64,000 nt of DNA from Gammaproteobacteria bacterium (GTDB taxonomy: Bacteria > Pseudomonadota > Gammaproteobacteria > Steroidobacterales > Steroidobacteraceae). The position numbers were made by a program, and so were the translations under genes. The first letter of the stretch is position 1. Each line of letters begins with the position of its first letter. The notes under the pieces were generated by a model. The model had not been told where the DNA came from. It did no database searches and saw only the letters and a list, made by a program, of their open reading frames with translations. Of this stretch, positions 17,739-26,247 are shown piece after piece. The stretch is from the NCBI GenBank assembly GCA_028293725.1, contig JAQGOE010000091.1:9407-73406 (forward strand), written 5' to 3'.

Positions 17739-17766
17739 TTGAAGAGGCTCTCCGGGTAGTTATGAT
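17739..17766 (+). promoter_or_regulatory. Sigma-70-type promoter of the GT4 operon
   Basis: TTGAAG (17739-17744), a 16-bp spacer and TATGAT (17761-17766) precede the first GT4 ATG at 17802. The -10 matches 5 of 6 positions. The predicted start is near 17773. The 254-bp divergent region therefore seems to pair a sigma-70 promoter with a sigma-54 promoter. Confidence 0.45.
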
Positions 17767-17801
17767 CCGGCGCACGCGGTCGCGACTTCCCCGGCAACTA
17801 C

Positions 17802-18968
17802 ATGACGGTCGACTTTCACAGCGCTCCAACCATCTGCTTCGTGGGCCTCGCCAACCTTCCCGTGCTCGCGCGCGAATACGGGCGGTATGGCGTGGGGGGC
17901 GCGGAATTGCAGCAGACATTGCTGGCCAAGGCCCTGGTGGCTCGTGGCTACAACGTTTCCATGGTCGTCGCCGACTACGGCCAGCCGGACGGCGCGATCT
18001 GGGACGGCATCAAAACTTACAAGGCTTATCGTTCCGACGCGGGCATCCCGGTACTGCGCTTCGTGCATCCACGCTGGACCGGAGTGTGGTCCGCAATGAA
18101 ACGAGCGGGTGCCGACGTTTATTACACGAGTTGCGCTGGCGCTCTGCTGGGCCAGGTCACTCTGTTCGCACGCGTGTACGGCGCCAGGGTCATTTTTCGG
18201 GTCGCCAGTAACTCCGACTGCGACCCGGCCTCACTGCTGATCCGCTATTGGCGCGACAAGCGTCTTTATCGCTACGGGCTGCGTCGCGCGGATCTGGTTT
18301 TGTCGCAGACGTCCGAACAGCAGCAGGCGCTGTTGAAAAATTTTCGACGCGAAAGTCGGGTCGCTCCCTCTTTGACCGACACGGTGGGCCGGCGTCCGGA
18401 GTTCGCGGAACGTGACAGCGTGCTCTGGGTGGGCAACATCCGCGCCCTGAAACGACCGGAGTTACTGCTCGAGGCAGCGGGGAAATTGCCCCACCTGGAA
18501 TTTCACATAATCGGCGGCCCGATGCCGGGATCGGAAAGTTTGTATGCAGCGGTGCGCGCGCAGGCCGCAAAGCTGGCAAATGTGCGCTTCCACGGGCCCG
18601 TTCCTTACCACGAGGTGGGTGAATTTTACGAACGTGCCCGGGTGTTCGTCGGTACGTCCGAGATCGAGGGCTTTCCGAACACGTATTTACAGGCGTGGTC
18701 GCGCGGCACGCCCGTCGTGGCGTTCCTGGATCCGGAACAACTCATCGCTCGAAATGGCATGGGACGTGCAGTAACCAGCGTTTCAGAAATGTGCGAGGCG
18801 ATTGCGACGCTCAACGGCGATGCGCACGCCTGGGGAGCGGCCAGCCAACGTAGCCGTGAGTACATGGACAACCGTTTCAACCTCACGCGGATGACTGCGC
18901 CCTATGTCGAAGCACTGTCGGCTCTGATGGGGGGTCCGCGCCCGGCCGAGCGAGTCGATCATGCTTGA
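17802..18968 (+). CDS. GT4 glycosyltransferase
   Basis: A 388-aa GT-B enzyme that adds one sugar to the lipid-linked repeat unit in the cytoplasm. The N-terminal Gly-rich acceptor loop (YGVGGAELQQTLLAKAL, about 29-45) and the C-terminal donor-binding segment (VLWVGNIRALKRPELLLEA; FVGTSEIEGFPNTYLQAWSRGTPV with the E-x7-E pattern degraded to E...Q) are visible. It leads a five-gene plus-strand operon and overlaps the next GT4 by 8 bp. Linkage and sugar are unknown. Confidence 0.82.
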   Translation: MTVDFHSAPTICFVGLANLPVLAREYGRYGVGGAELQQTLLAKALVARGYNVSMVVADYGQPDGAIWDGIKTYKAYRSDAGIPVLRFVHPRWTGVWSAMKRAGADVYYTSCAGALLGQVTLFARVYGARVIFRVASNSDCDPASLLIRYWRDKRLYRYGLRRADLVLSQTSEQQQALLKNFRRESRVAPSLTDTVGRRPEFAERDSVLWVGNIRALKRPELLLEAAGKLPHLEFHIIGGPMPGSESLYAAVRAQAAKLANVRFHGPVPYHEVGEFYERARVFVGTSEIEGFPNTYLQAWSRGTPVVAFLDPEQLIARNGMGRAVTSVSEMCEAIATLNGDAHAWGAASQRSREYMDNRFNLTRMTAPYVEALSALMGGPRPAERVDHA

Positions 18969-20097
18969 GTCAGCTGTCACGTCGCCCTATCACGCCACGC
19001 GCGAGCCGACCGCTCGCAGCGTAATCATGGTCGGCACCGACCTTGACGGCATGGGTGGAGTGCGCGCGGTTGTCAGGGGTTATCTCGATGGCGGCCTGTT
19101 CGAACGCTATGACTGCGTCTACGTCGCTTCGCATCGCGCCGGCAACCCGTTGTTAAAAATCACCACTGCTTTGAAAGCCTGGGTGCAAGTGGCCGTGCTG
19201 CTGCGGAAACTCGATGCGCCACTGGTTCATGTGCAAACTGCATCGCGCGGCTCGTTCTGGCGGAAGTTCGTAGTGTGTCTGCTGGCGCGAGCGGCCCGAC
19301 GGCCCTACATCGTGCACCTTCATGGTGGCGGCTTTACTCGCTTCTATGAGAATGAATCGAGCTCCCTGGGGCGCCGCTTGATACGCAGCACACTAGGGCA
19401 CGCCGCGCTGGTTATTGCGTTGTCGGAGGAGTGGCGCGAGCGCGTGCTGCGAATCTGTCCGACCGCGAAAGTTGAAGTGTTACACAACGCGGTCGCGATC
19501 CCGGACAGGGCGAGAGTCCGGCGCCTCGAAGCTCACGAGCCGACGTTGTTGTTTCTCGGGCATCTGCTGCGGGACAAAGGCGTTTACGATCTCGTGCGAG
19601 CCTTCGGCCTGGTCGCTCGGCGCTTTCCGGAGCTGAAGCTCGTCTTGGGGGGTGTTGGCAACATCGACGAGGTGCGGCAACTTGCGGCGCAGCTCGAAAT
19701 ACAGGAACGCGTGTCCTGTCCGGGCTGGCTCGACACCGAGCGCAAAACCGCGGCTCTCGCCAGCAGCACAATATTCATTCTACCCTCGTATGCGGAGGGC
19801 ATGCCCATGGCGCTCCTCGAAGCAATGTCCTGGGAAATGCCAGTCATCGCCACACCGGTGGGCGGCATTCCGCAGGTGGTTGAGAACGGTGTCAACGGAC
19901 TGTTGGTCGCGCCCGGCGACATCGACGGCCTGGCCGCTGCCATTCGCCGGCTGTTGGAAGACACGGCCCTGCGCGAACGACTCGCCACGGCCGCCCGCGC
20001 GACGGTCGAGGCGGCCTTTTCGCTGAACGAGGCGCTGGCGAAGTTGAGTGGAATTTACGACCGGTTTGGAATCGCAGCACGTGGAGAACTCGATTGA
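18961..20097 (+). CDS. GT4 glycosyltransferase
   Basis: A 378-aa retaining GT-B glycosyltransferase. The N-terminal motif VGTDLDGMGGVRAVV is the acceptor-side Gly loop, HLHGGGFTRFYEN follows, and the donor domain has TLLFLGHLLRDKGVYDLVRAF and the catalytic E-x7-E region (PSYAEGMPMALLEAMSWEMPVIATPVGG). It overlaps both neighbours (8 bp upstream; TTGA junction downstream), so co-translation is likely. Specificity unknown. Confidence 0.86.
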   Translation: MLESAVTSPYHATREPTARSVIMVGTDLDGMGGVRAVVRGYLDGGLFERYDCVYVASHRAGNPLLKITTALKAWVQVAVLLRKLDAPLVHVQTASRGSFWRKFVVCLLARAARRPYIVHLHGGGFTRFYENESSSLGRRLIRSTLGHAALVIALSEEWRERVLRICPTAKVEVLHNAVAIPDRARVRRLEAHEPTLLFLGHLLRDKGVYDLVRAFGLVARRFPELKLVLGGVGNIDEVRQLAAQLEIQERVSCPGWLDTERKTAALASSTIFILPSYAEGMPMALLEAMSWEMPVIATPVGGIPQVVENGVNGLLVAPGDIDGLAAAIRRLLEDTALRERLATAARATVEAAFSLNEALAKLSGIYDRFGIAARGELD

Positions 20098-22421
20098 AGC
20101 AGATTGCCCAATACCAGGACGGCCGGCTGGAACTGCAGGATGTGCCGCTGCCGACCGCCCCGCCCGGCGGCATCCTCGTGCGGCTCACACACTCCGTGAT
20201 CAGCGTCGGCACCGAGAAAATGAAGGTCGAGCAGGCGCGCATGAATCTGCTGCAAAAGGCGCGAGCGCGCCCGGACCAGGTCCGCAAAGTCCTCGACACC
20301 GCCCGCACTCTCGGCTGGCGCGCGGCGCTGGAAAAAGTCCGCAATCGCCTCGAAATCCCCAGCCCGTTGGGTTATAGCGCCGCGGGCATCGTCGAAGCGG
20401 TTGACACCGCCAACACGCGGTTCCGGGTCGGCGACCGCGTCGCCATCGGCGGCGCGGAATGTGCCTTCCACGCGGAGTATGCGGCGGTTCCCGATATGTT
20501 GGCCGCGCACGTGCCGGAAGGAGTGGAGAACTGGCAGGCTGCCTACACAACCATTGCCTCCATTTCGTTGCAGGCGGTGCGACAGCTACAACCATCATTG
20601 GGCGACCGCGTGCTCGTGGTAGGACAAGGTCTCGTCGGCCTGTTGGTCACTGCCTTCCTGCGCGCCAGTGGTGCCCGTGTCATGGCCCTTGATGTCGCCC
20701 CCGCGCGTCGCGCGCTCGCGCATGCCATGGGCGCGGAGAAAGTCGTCATCGCCGGTCAACAGGACCTGCGACAGGAAGTGCGTGCCTGGACAGATGGCTT
20801 TGGAATAGACGCCGCCGTACTCGCCGCCTCTGCGTCGAGCAACGGCCCCACCGACCAGGCCCTGGAGGTGCTGCGCGACCGGGGCCGCCTGGTCGTCGTC
20901 GGCAAAACCAAGGTCGATTTGCCCTGGGAATATGCCTTCGGCAAGGAAATCGAAGTCCGTTTCTCACGCAGCTACGGCCCCGGTCGCTACGACCCCGCGT
21001 ACGAGTGGGCGGGTGCGGACTACCCCATCGGTTATGTTCGCTGGACCGAGCAGCGTAACTTTGAGGCCTGCCTACAATTGATGCGCACCGGCGGGCTGAA
21101 CATCGCCGCTCTGACGACGCGCCGCGCGCCGTTCACACAGGCGTTGCAGGTGTATCAACACCTGATGGGGGAAGGCGCGGCCAGCGAGGCTGGCGTGATT
21201 CTCGAGTATGGGCCGGCGCTGCGTGAGAGCGACGCGTCTCGCGGAAGCGATGCGGCTGCTCGCTTGGGTGAGGCCGCGCGCGAAGGGGACGCCCCACGTG
21301 CTGCAGCCTCGCCGCGGCTGACGTTGGTGCAGGCTGCGCCAACAGAATCGCCGCCGTCCGCGGCCACCGCGGCGCTGGCCTCGATCGCCGCGAGGAGATT
21401 GGACCCCGGCGAACCATCGAACCAGGGCGTGCCGGCGCGACGGCTCTCGGCCCCCGTCTCTCGCGTTGACGTCATCGGCGCGGGCAACTTCGCCCGCACG
21501 ATGCTCCTTCCCCATCTGAAGGACCGCATCCCCCTCGGCACGGTCGTCAACAACACCGCACTGAGCGCGAGCCACGTCCGCAACAAATTCCGTTTTGCCC
21601 ACTCGGCGACGAGTTCCGAGCGAGTGTTCTCCGATCACGTCCCTGCCGGGGTGCTCATCGCTACTCGGCATCACTTACACGCGCCTCTCGTCATCGCGGC
21701 CCTGGGCGCCGATAGACACGTCTTCGTGGAAAAGCCACTCTGTCTCAGCCGCGGCGAACTGGGTCAAATCGACACCGCCCTTGCGGGCAGCCAGGGCAGC
21801 GTGCAGGTTGGATTCAACAGGCGGTTCGCGGGAGCGGCAACCGAACTCCGTAGTCTCGTGCGGTCCACCCCCGGACCCAAGACTGCGAGTTTCCGAGTCA
21901 TGGCCGGAGCCCTCGAGCCCACCAGCTGGTTCGCCAACCACGCCGAAAGCGGCGGCCGCGTTCTGGGCGAGGCCTGCCACTTCTTCGACTTCCTTTGCTT
22001 CCTGTTCGAGTCCCGACCGATACGGGTCAGCGCGCAAACAGTCTGGCCCTCCGCTGGCAGGTTACCCTTCCCGGACAGCGTCACCGCCCAGATTGAATTC
22101 GCCGATGGGTCGTGCGGACAGCTCGTCTATTCCGCCGAGGGCGACAGCTCCTGGCCGAAGGAGATCTGCACCGTATTCGGCGCCGGACTCACCGCCGAAT
22201 TGGAGAACTTCAAGACGCTCAACATCCACCGCCGGCGCAAGCGCACCTCCCGGAGCTTCGAAGGCAAGGGCCACGCCGAGCAGATGGGCGCCTGGACGGC
22301 CTTCCTGCGTGGCGAGAGCCCGCACCCGGTGCCCTTCGAGGAGGCGCGACGCTCCATGCTCCTCACCTTCGCGGCGGTGGAGGCCCTCCAGCAAGGCCGC
22401 AGCATCGACGTCGAGGCCTGA
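20094..22421 (+). CDS. Bi-domain oxidoreductase: Zn-type alcohol dehydrogenase fused to Gfo/Idh/MocA dehydrogenase
   Basis: A 775-aa fusion. Residues 1-370 are a medium-chain dehydrogenase (GYSAAGIVEAVD, GDRVAIGGAECAFHAEY, Rossmann segment VLVVGQGLVGLLVTAFL). An Ala/Arg/Pro-rich linker (about 385-455) follows. Residues 460-775 are a Gfo/Idh/MocA module (VDVIGAGNFARTMLLP, HVFVEKPLCLSRGEL with the conserved EKP, and GEACHFFDFLCFL). Proteins of this architecture are recurrent in EPS and O-antigen clusters, usually near heparinase-like lyases, and are thought to act on sugar nucleotides or lipid-linked sugars. The start is a TTG at 20094, overlapping the preceding stop, with GTGGAGAA upstream. 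The reaction is unproven. Confidence 0.8.
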   Translation: MKQIAQYQDGRLELQDVPLPTAPPGGILVRLTHSVISVGTEKMKVEQARMNLLQKARARPDQVRKVLDTARTLGWRAALEKVRNRLEIPSPLGYSAAGIVEAVDTANTRFRVGDRVAIGGAECAFHAEYAAVPDMLAAHVPEGVENWQAAYTTIASISLQAVRQLQPSLGDRVLVVGQGLVGLLVTAFLRASGARVMALDVAPARRALAHAMGAEKVVIAGQQDLRQEVRAWTDGFGIDAAVLAASASSNGPTDQALEVLRDRGRLVVVGKTKVDLPWEYAFGKEIEVRFSRSYGPGRYDPAYEWAGADYPIGYVRWTEQRNFEACLQLMRTGGLNIAALTTRRAPFTQALQVYQHLMGEGAASEAGVILEYGPALRESDASRGSDAAARLGEAAREGDAPRAAASPRLTLVQAAPTESPPSAATAALASIAARRLDPGEPSNQGVPARRLSAPVSRVDVIGAGNFARTMLLPHLKDRIPLGTVVNNTALSASHVRNKFRFAHSATSSERVFSDHVPAGVLIATRHHLHAPLVIAALGADRHVFVEKPLCLSRGELGQIDTALAGSQGSVQVGFNRRFAGAATELRSLVRSTPGPKTASFRVMAGALEPTSWFANHAESGGRVLGEACHFFDFLCFLFESRPIRVSAQTVWPSAGRLPFPDSVTAQIEFADGSCGQLVYSAEGDSSWPKEICTVFGAGLTAELENFKTLNIHRRRKRTSRSFEGKGHAEQMGAWTAFLRGESPHPVPFEEARRSMLLTFAAVEALQQGRSIDVEA

Positions 22422-23614
22422 TGACCCTGCTGTCACCACCCGGCCTGTTGTTCATTGTCAACTCGCTGGAGCTCGGCGGTGCCGAGAAGCAGGTCGTCAC
22501 GCTTCTGAATCACCTCGATACCGACCGCTTTCGCCTGCATCTCGCGTATCTGAAACCTAGCCAACGCCTGCTCCCGCAACTCGACACGGCAAGACTCGAC
22601 GCGCTCGTGTGTTGCGATGTCACTCGCGGTGTCGAGCGGCGGGCGATACGTCAACTCGGGTCCCTCATCCATACACGGCGAATCGACGCGATCGTATGCA
22701 CGAATACCTACTCGATGCTGTACGGTTATCTCGCCCGGCAAGCCGTGCGCGAGCGACCGAAGCTGGCCACGGTATTCCACACAACGCTGCTGCGGACCTA
22801 CAAGGAAAAGGCGCAGATGCTGCTGTATCAGCAACTCTTCAAGCGTAGCGACCTGTTGCTGTATGTGTGCGAGAACCAGCGGGACTACTGGCGCGATCGC
22901 GGTTTGCGCGCGGCGACTGACGGGGTGGTTCACAACGGCATAGATGTAAGCCATTTCACCGACCAGCGGTCGGCGGCGGAGAGACTCGCATTGCGCGCCG
23001 AGTTGGGCTTCGCGCCGCAAGACTATGTTATCGGCCTCTGCTCGTCGCTGCGTCCTGAGAAGGCTCATGGCGATCTGCTGCAGGCGCTCGGGCAACTGCG
23101 CTCGCGAGGCGTGGCCGCGAAGACGCTCTTCATTGGCGACGGCCCTGAGCGCGCGACGATCGAGAACGCCGCTCGCGACCTTGGACTCCGCGAACACGTG
23201 GTCATCACGGGACTTCAGGAGGACGTACGCCCGTTCATCGGCTGCTGCGATGTCATGACCCTGGTCTCACATGCCATCGAGACATTCTCGCTGGCTGCCC
23301 TGGAATCGATGGCCCTGGCAAAACCCCTGGTCATGAGCGATATCGGCGGCGCCTCGGAACAGGTTCTGCACGGGCAGACCGGGCTGCTGTTCGAGCCCGG
23401 AGACCTCACCACTCTCGCGGGCCACCTGCAAACCCTGGAATCAGAATCCGTGCGGGCGCGGATGGGAGCGGCCGCGCAACGGCGAGTCCGCCAACTTTTC
23501 ACGGTAGAGACCATGACAACCGGTTTCACCGGCCAGATTGAGCGTCTGCTGGGCACCAGCGGGTCGAGTCCCGCCCTGGAAAGTCGGGCCACACACGGTA
23601 GTTACCTCGCGTGA
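22421..23614 (+). CDS. GT4 glycosyltransferase
   Basis: A 397-aa GT-B enzyme. The N-terminal LFIVNSLELGGAEKQVVTLLNHL carries the typical GGAE acceptor loop. The C-terminal domain has IGLCSSLRPEKAHGDLLQA, a UDP-sugar site and TLVSHAIETFSLAALESMALAKPLVMSDIGG with the E-x7-E pair. The ATG at 22421 shares its A with the preceding stop (TGATG), and the stop overlaps the next start (GTGA). The frame is open further upstream but overlaps the oxidoreductase. Confidence 0.86.
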   Translation: MTLLSPPGLLFIVNSLELGGAEKQVVTLLNHLDTDRFRLHLAYLKPSQRLLPQLDTARLDALVCCDVTRGVERRAIRQLGSLIHTRRIDAIVCTNTYSMLYGYLARQAVRERPKLATVFHTTLLRTYKEKAQMLLYQQLFKRSDLLLYVCENQRDYWRDRGLRAATDGVVHNGIDVSHFTDQRSAAERLALRAELGFAPQDYVIGLCSSLRPEKAHGDLLQALGQLRSRGVAAKTLFIGDGPERATIENAARDLGLREHVVITGLQEDVRPFIGCCDVMTLVSHAIETFSLAALESMALAKPLVMSDIGGASEQVLHGQTGLLFEPGDLTTLAGHLQTLESESVRARMGAAAQRRVRQLFTVETMTTGFTGQIERLLGTSGSSPALESRATHGSYLA

Positions 23615-24546
23615 GTATGAACCCAACTGTTCCAACGGCATTCGAGCTGTACTTTGCCCGTGGCAGGGCCGAGCCGGATGAGCGGCAGTTCGAAGAGCGC
23701 GAGGACCTCTTTTTCCACTCCATTGAATTGCGCAATGGCACGCGCAAGACGACCCGGCACCGCCGGCTCGACGACCTGAACGCGTTGGTGCAAAAGCTCC
23801 TGCCAGCAAAGCGGCCGCTGGAGATTATGGACGTTGCGGTGTCATCGGGAGTGAGTACCGCGGAGTGGCTGGTTGAGCTCGAGCGCGCTGGAATCGAGTG
23901 CAACATGCTGGCCGGCGACGCGGTGGTCGATGCCTTTCTGATCTCCCTCGGTCCGCGATTGAGAGCGCTCGTCGATCGCACCGGCCATCTGATGCAGTTA
24001 GACGTAAACGGCGAGGCAATCCGGGTGCCACCACCACGGCGCCGTGACCGAATACGCTATCTGCCGTACACGCAACTCATGAAGGCCGCCACCGTCCTGT
24101 TCGATCTTAGCGGGCCAGCACGCGCGCAGACCGGGCCGCAGTCAGGCGGTCCGACGCAACACCGACTCGGAGTCACCTGTCGCCCACTGACGCTGATGAG
24201 CCCCTCGCTCAGGCAGCTGCCGCAGCTACAGGCCGTCGAAGATGACATCCTCCTCAACACCAGCTACACGCAGCGCTTTCACGTGCTCCGTGCCGCCAAC
24301 ATCCTGAACCTCGCTTATTTCGATAGGGCGACCCTCGAGCGCATGCTGTGCAACCTGCGCTCACGATTGCTGCCCGGCGGCCTTCTGATCGTGTGCAGAA
24401 CGAACGAGAAGGGCGTGAACAATGCGACCGTGTTCACTCTCGAAAAAGATGGGCGGCTCACTGCAACCGCCCATCTCAACGACGGATCCGAAGTCACGGA
24501 CCTGGTCGTGCGCCTGCCCCCAGCTGGAAGCCCGGAGCTACTGTGA
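23611..24546 (+). CDS. SAM-methyltransferase-like protein, function unknown
   Basis: A 311-aa soluble protein with a Rossmann-like signature reminiscent of CheR-type methyltransferases: motif I at LEIMDVAVSSGVSTAEWLVEL (about 70-90) and a post-I region HVLRAANILNLAYFDRATLERMLCNLRSRLLPGGLLIVCRTN (about 230-272) that matches the CheR-like layout of YF...L...LPGG.L. The GTG at 23611 overlaps the preceding stop; an ATG follows two codons later. As the last gene of the GT4 operon it may methylate the glycan or a lipid-linked intermediate, but the catalytic role is inferred from fold only. Confidence 0.55.
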   Translation: MSMNPTVPTAFELYFARGRAEPDERQFEEREDLFFHSIELRNGTRKTTRHRRLDDLNALVQKLLPAKRPLEIMDVAVSSGVSTAEWLVELERAGIECNMLAGDAVVDAFLISLGPRLRALVDRTGHLMQLDVNGEAIRVPPPRRRDRIRYLPYTQLMKAATVLFDLSGPARAQTGPQSGGPTQHRLGVTCRPLTLMSPSLRQLPQLQAVEDDILLNTSYTQRFHVLRAANILNLAYFDRATLERMLCNLRSRLLPGGLLIVCRTNEKGVNNATVFTLEKDGRLTATAHLNDGSEVTDLVVRLPPAGSPELL

Positions 24547-25878
24547 TCAATGCTCGACGCTGAAACCCGTCGGCGTCGCAGGCCGGGTGACCGGGTTCGG
24601 CCGTAGCAGCATGATTCCGTCACGATCCTTGAGCGTAACGGTGGTGACCGTCTGTCCGCTGTTAGTCGACGGATCCTGCGTTCCCTTGATCTTCAGGTAA
24701 GACGTCTCGAGCGTGACGGTCTGGGGACCGTTACCCTTCGGATTCACCAGCACGATGCCGTTGTCGAAGTCGCGACGCCAGACACCCTTCTGCCACGCGG
24801 CCGTGGGAGCCGCCTGCCCGGCACCGAGACTCTGGTCGAGCTCGTCGAACCAGACCACACCGTAATAACCCGCCTTGGTATCGGTGAAGCTGTAGTAGCC
24901 GTCGTCGAGGAGACACGTCCCCAAGCCGTAACGCATTCCCTGGTAGTCGGTGGAAGAGCCCCACTGGTTGAAGATGACGAGTTTCGGAGCGGCGCTTGCG
25001 CTCATCACCTTGCGATACTGGGCCAGCATATTGGCCCAGCCGGACCAGGTCTCCACCGACCAGGACTTACCGATAAAGGCCTCGAGCACACCGCCGTTTA
25101 CCATTCCCTGGTACTCGGTGAGCGTGGAGCTCGGATTACCCCAGTCGCCGATGTTGCCCAACTGGTATTTACCGGGCATGAGCGTCTTGACGAGCGAGAA
25201 GTAGCGTGCGTAGCCCTGGCGGAGCCAGCTTTGCACGGTTGGATTCGTCTGCGAGTCGACCACACCGTCGCGATTCCAGTCGCCGTCGATGTACGGCCGC
25301 CAGAACACGTTGTCCATGAAGAAGCCGTCTATGGCGGGCGCCGGTTTCGAGTACGTGTTGACAAAGAAGCGGGTCATCCAGTCGATCGCGGTGTTGCCGC
25401 TCGAATCCTTCGGGGTGAACAGAGTCAAATTGATCGCGTTGTCGCCCGCCGTGCCAAAGCCGGAATTGACGAACTGCGACAGCGACTTGTCCTTGTACAA
25501 CCACCACTTATTGCTGTTGATCGTGGAACGATAAGGCCCCCACGAGGTGGTCCCGAGCGCCTGGTCGGGGCGCAGCTGGTTGGCGTTGACATAAGTGAAC
25601 ACCAGGGCGTTGGGATTCTTCGCCTTGATGTTGCTCACCGCCTGTTGCATGGACATGCCGCCCGGCGCCATGGTCGGGTAATCGGCGAGCACCATGATGC
25701 TCTGCTTGGCCAGGTTGGCCTCGTACGTCGGATCCTGGTAGTTGAATGGGCTGCCGATCTGGATTCCCCCGACACGCGGAAAATTGGGCGGATTCCAGGC
25801 GAAAGACGTTGTGCTGGCTGCGAGCGCGATGGTCGCGGCCGCAATGAGCGTTCCTTTTCTAATCGAGTCAAAAAGCAT
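24547..25878 (-). CDS. Secreted glycoside-hydrolase-like protein (GHL15-type TIM barrel)
   Basis: A 443-aa exported protein. The signal peptide (GTLIAAATIALAASTTSFA) is cleaved near residue 28. The body resembles the hypothetical glycosyl hydrolase family 15 / endo-alpha-polygalactosaminidase group: VFTYVNANQL, DGFFMDNVFW (candidate catalytic Asp pair), LGNIGDWGN, and a C-terminal beta domain (GIVLVNPKGN). An EF-hand-like loop, DGDWNRDGVVD, follows the barrel Asp motif directly. The ATG at 25878 has GGGGGA just upstream. The gene is monocistronic, with a sigma-54-like promoter 50 bp upstream. It probably processes the secreted polymer. It ends directly against the convergent gene. Confidence 0.68.
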   Translation of the reverse strand: MLFDSIRKGTLIAAATIALAASTTSFAWNPPNFPRVGGIQIGSPFNYQDPTYEANLAKQSIMVLADYPTMAPGGMSMQQAVSNIKAKNPNALVFTYVNANQLRPDQALGTTSWGPYRSTINSNKWWLYKDKSLSQFVNSGFGTAGDNAINLTLFTPKDSSGNTAIDWMTRFFVNTYSKPAPAIDGFFMDNVFWRPYIDGDWNRDGVVDSQTNPTVQSWLRQGYARYFSLVKTLMPGKYQLGNIGDWGNPSSTLTEYQGMVNGGVLEAFIGKSWSVETWSGWANMLAQYRKVMSASAAPKLVIFNQWGSSTDYQGMRYGLGTCLLDDGYYSFTDTKAGYYGVVWFDELDQSLGAGQAAPTAAWQKGVWRRDFDNGIVLVNPKGNGPQTVTLETSYLKIKGTQDPSTNSGQTVTTVTLKDRDGIMLLRPNPVTRPATPTGFSVEH

Positions 25879-25901
25879 TTTTCCCCCGGGCAGGTGATAA
25901 A

Positions 25902-25917
25902 TCGACGCAAGCGTCGA
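25902..25917. promoter_or_regulatory. Small palindrome in the glycosidase leader
   Basis: TCGACGC-AA-GCGTCGA forms a nearly continuous 16-bp palindrome about 25 nt upstream of the start codon, within the predicted 5' leader. It could be a protein site or a short hairpin. Confidence 0.25.
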
Positions 25918-25929
25918 GCGATGAGGCGC

Positions 25930-25945
25930 TGCAGCTGACCGGCCA
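25930..25945 (-). promoter_or_regulatory. Sigma-54-like promoter of the secreted glycosidase gene
   Basis: The minus strand reads TGGCCGG-TCAG-CTGCA. GG and GC are at the exact 12-bp spacing, with TGGC and TGCA conserved; the middle of the -24 box differs from CACG. The predicted start is near 25919, about 40 nt before the ATG. Confidence 0.45.
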
Positions 25946-26054
25946 AAGGGGCACGCATTGCGCATGCCGTCGCGGCGGTTCTCGTGGTGTCCTCGGAGTG
26001 CGAATCCGTGGGCGCACAGCGGTTCGATGACCGCATTGCACGTCTGCAACGTCG

Positions 26055-26070
26055 GGCCGAGCTATCGGCC
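26055..26070. promoter_or_regulatory. Inverted repeat upstream of the glycosidase promoter
   Basis: GGCCGA-GCTA-TCGGCC is a perfect 6-bp dyad centred about 143 bp upstream of the predicted sigma-54 start of the glycosidase gene. It is a candidate activator site by distance. The rest of the 25879-26247 intergenic region holds only the elements listed separately. Confidence 0.25.
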
Positions 26071-26146
26071 TCGCCCCTATTGTTCCCACCAGCCCGAAAA
26101 CGTCAATAGAAGCAGGTCTAATTTACAAACATAAATTGAAATTTTT

Positions 26147-26166
26147 ATGTCTGTTATCACAGACAT
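26147..26166. promoter_or_regulatory. Perfect palindrome upstream of wecG
   Basis: ATGTCTGT-TATC-ACAGACAT is a perfect 8-bp dyad in an A+T-rich island (about 26105-26165) that stands out from the surrounding GC-rich DNA. It lies about 60 bp upstream of the start predicted from the -24/-12-like element at 26192-26207, so an activator or repressor site is plausible. Confidence 0.45.
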
Positions 26167-26191
26167 GCGGCCATAGAGAGACACAAGACCC

Positions 26192-26207
26192 GGGAAGCAA
26201 ACTTGCT
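26192..26207 (+). promoter_or_regulatory. Possible sigma-54 promoter of wecG
   Basis: GGGAAGC-AAAC-TTGCT has GG and GC at the correct spacing and a full TTGCT -12 box, but the -24 box lacks CACG. The predicted start near 26218 would fall after the first in-frame ATG (26209) and before the ATG at 26248. Confidence 0.35.
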
Positions 26208-26247
26208 AATGAACCAACACGGCACCAGCCGTGAGTGGAGAGCGAGC

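Noticed and set aside
25250..25290. Dockerin domain in the glycosidase
   Set aside because: Only one calcium-loop-like segment is present; dockerins need two repeats and lie at a terminus.
26100..26170. Insertion-sequence end or integration site at the AT-rich island
   Set aside because: No transposase, no matching inverted copy elsewhere in the window and no target duplication could be seen.
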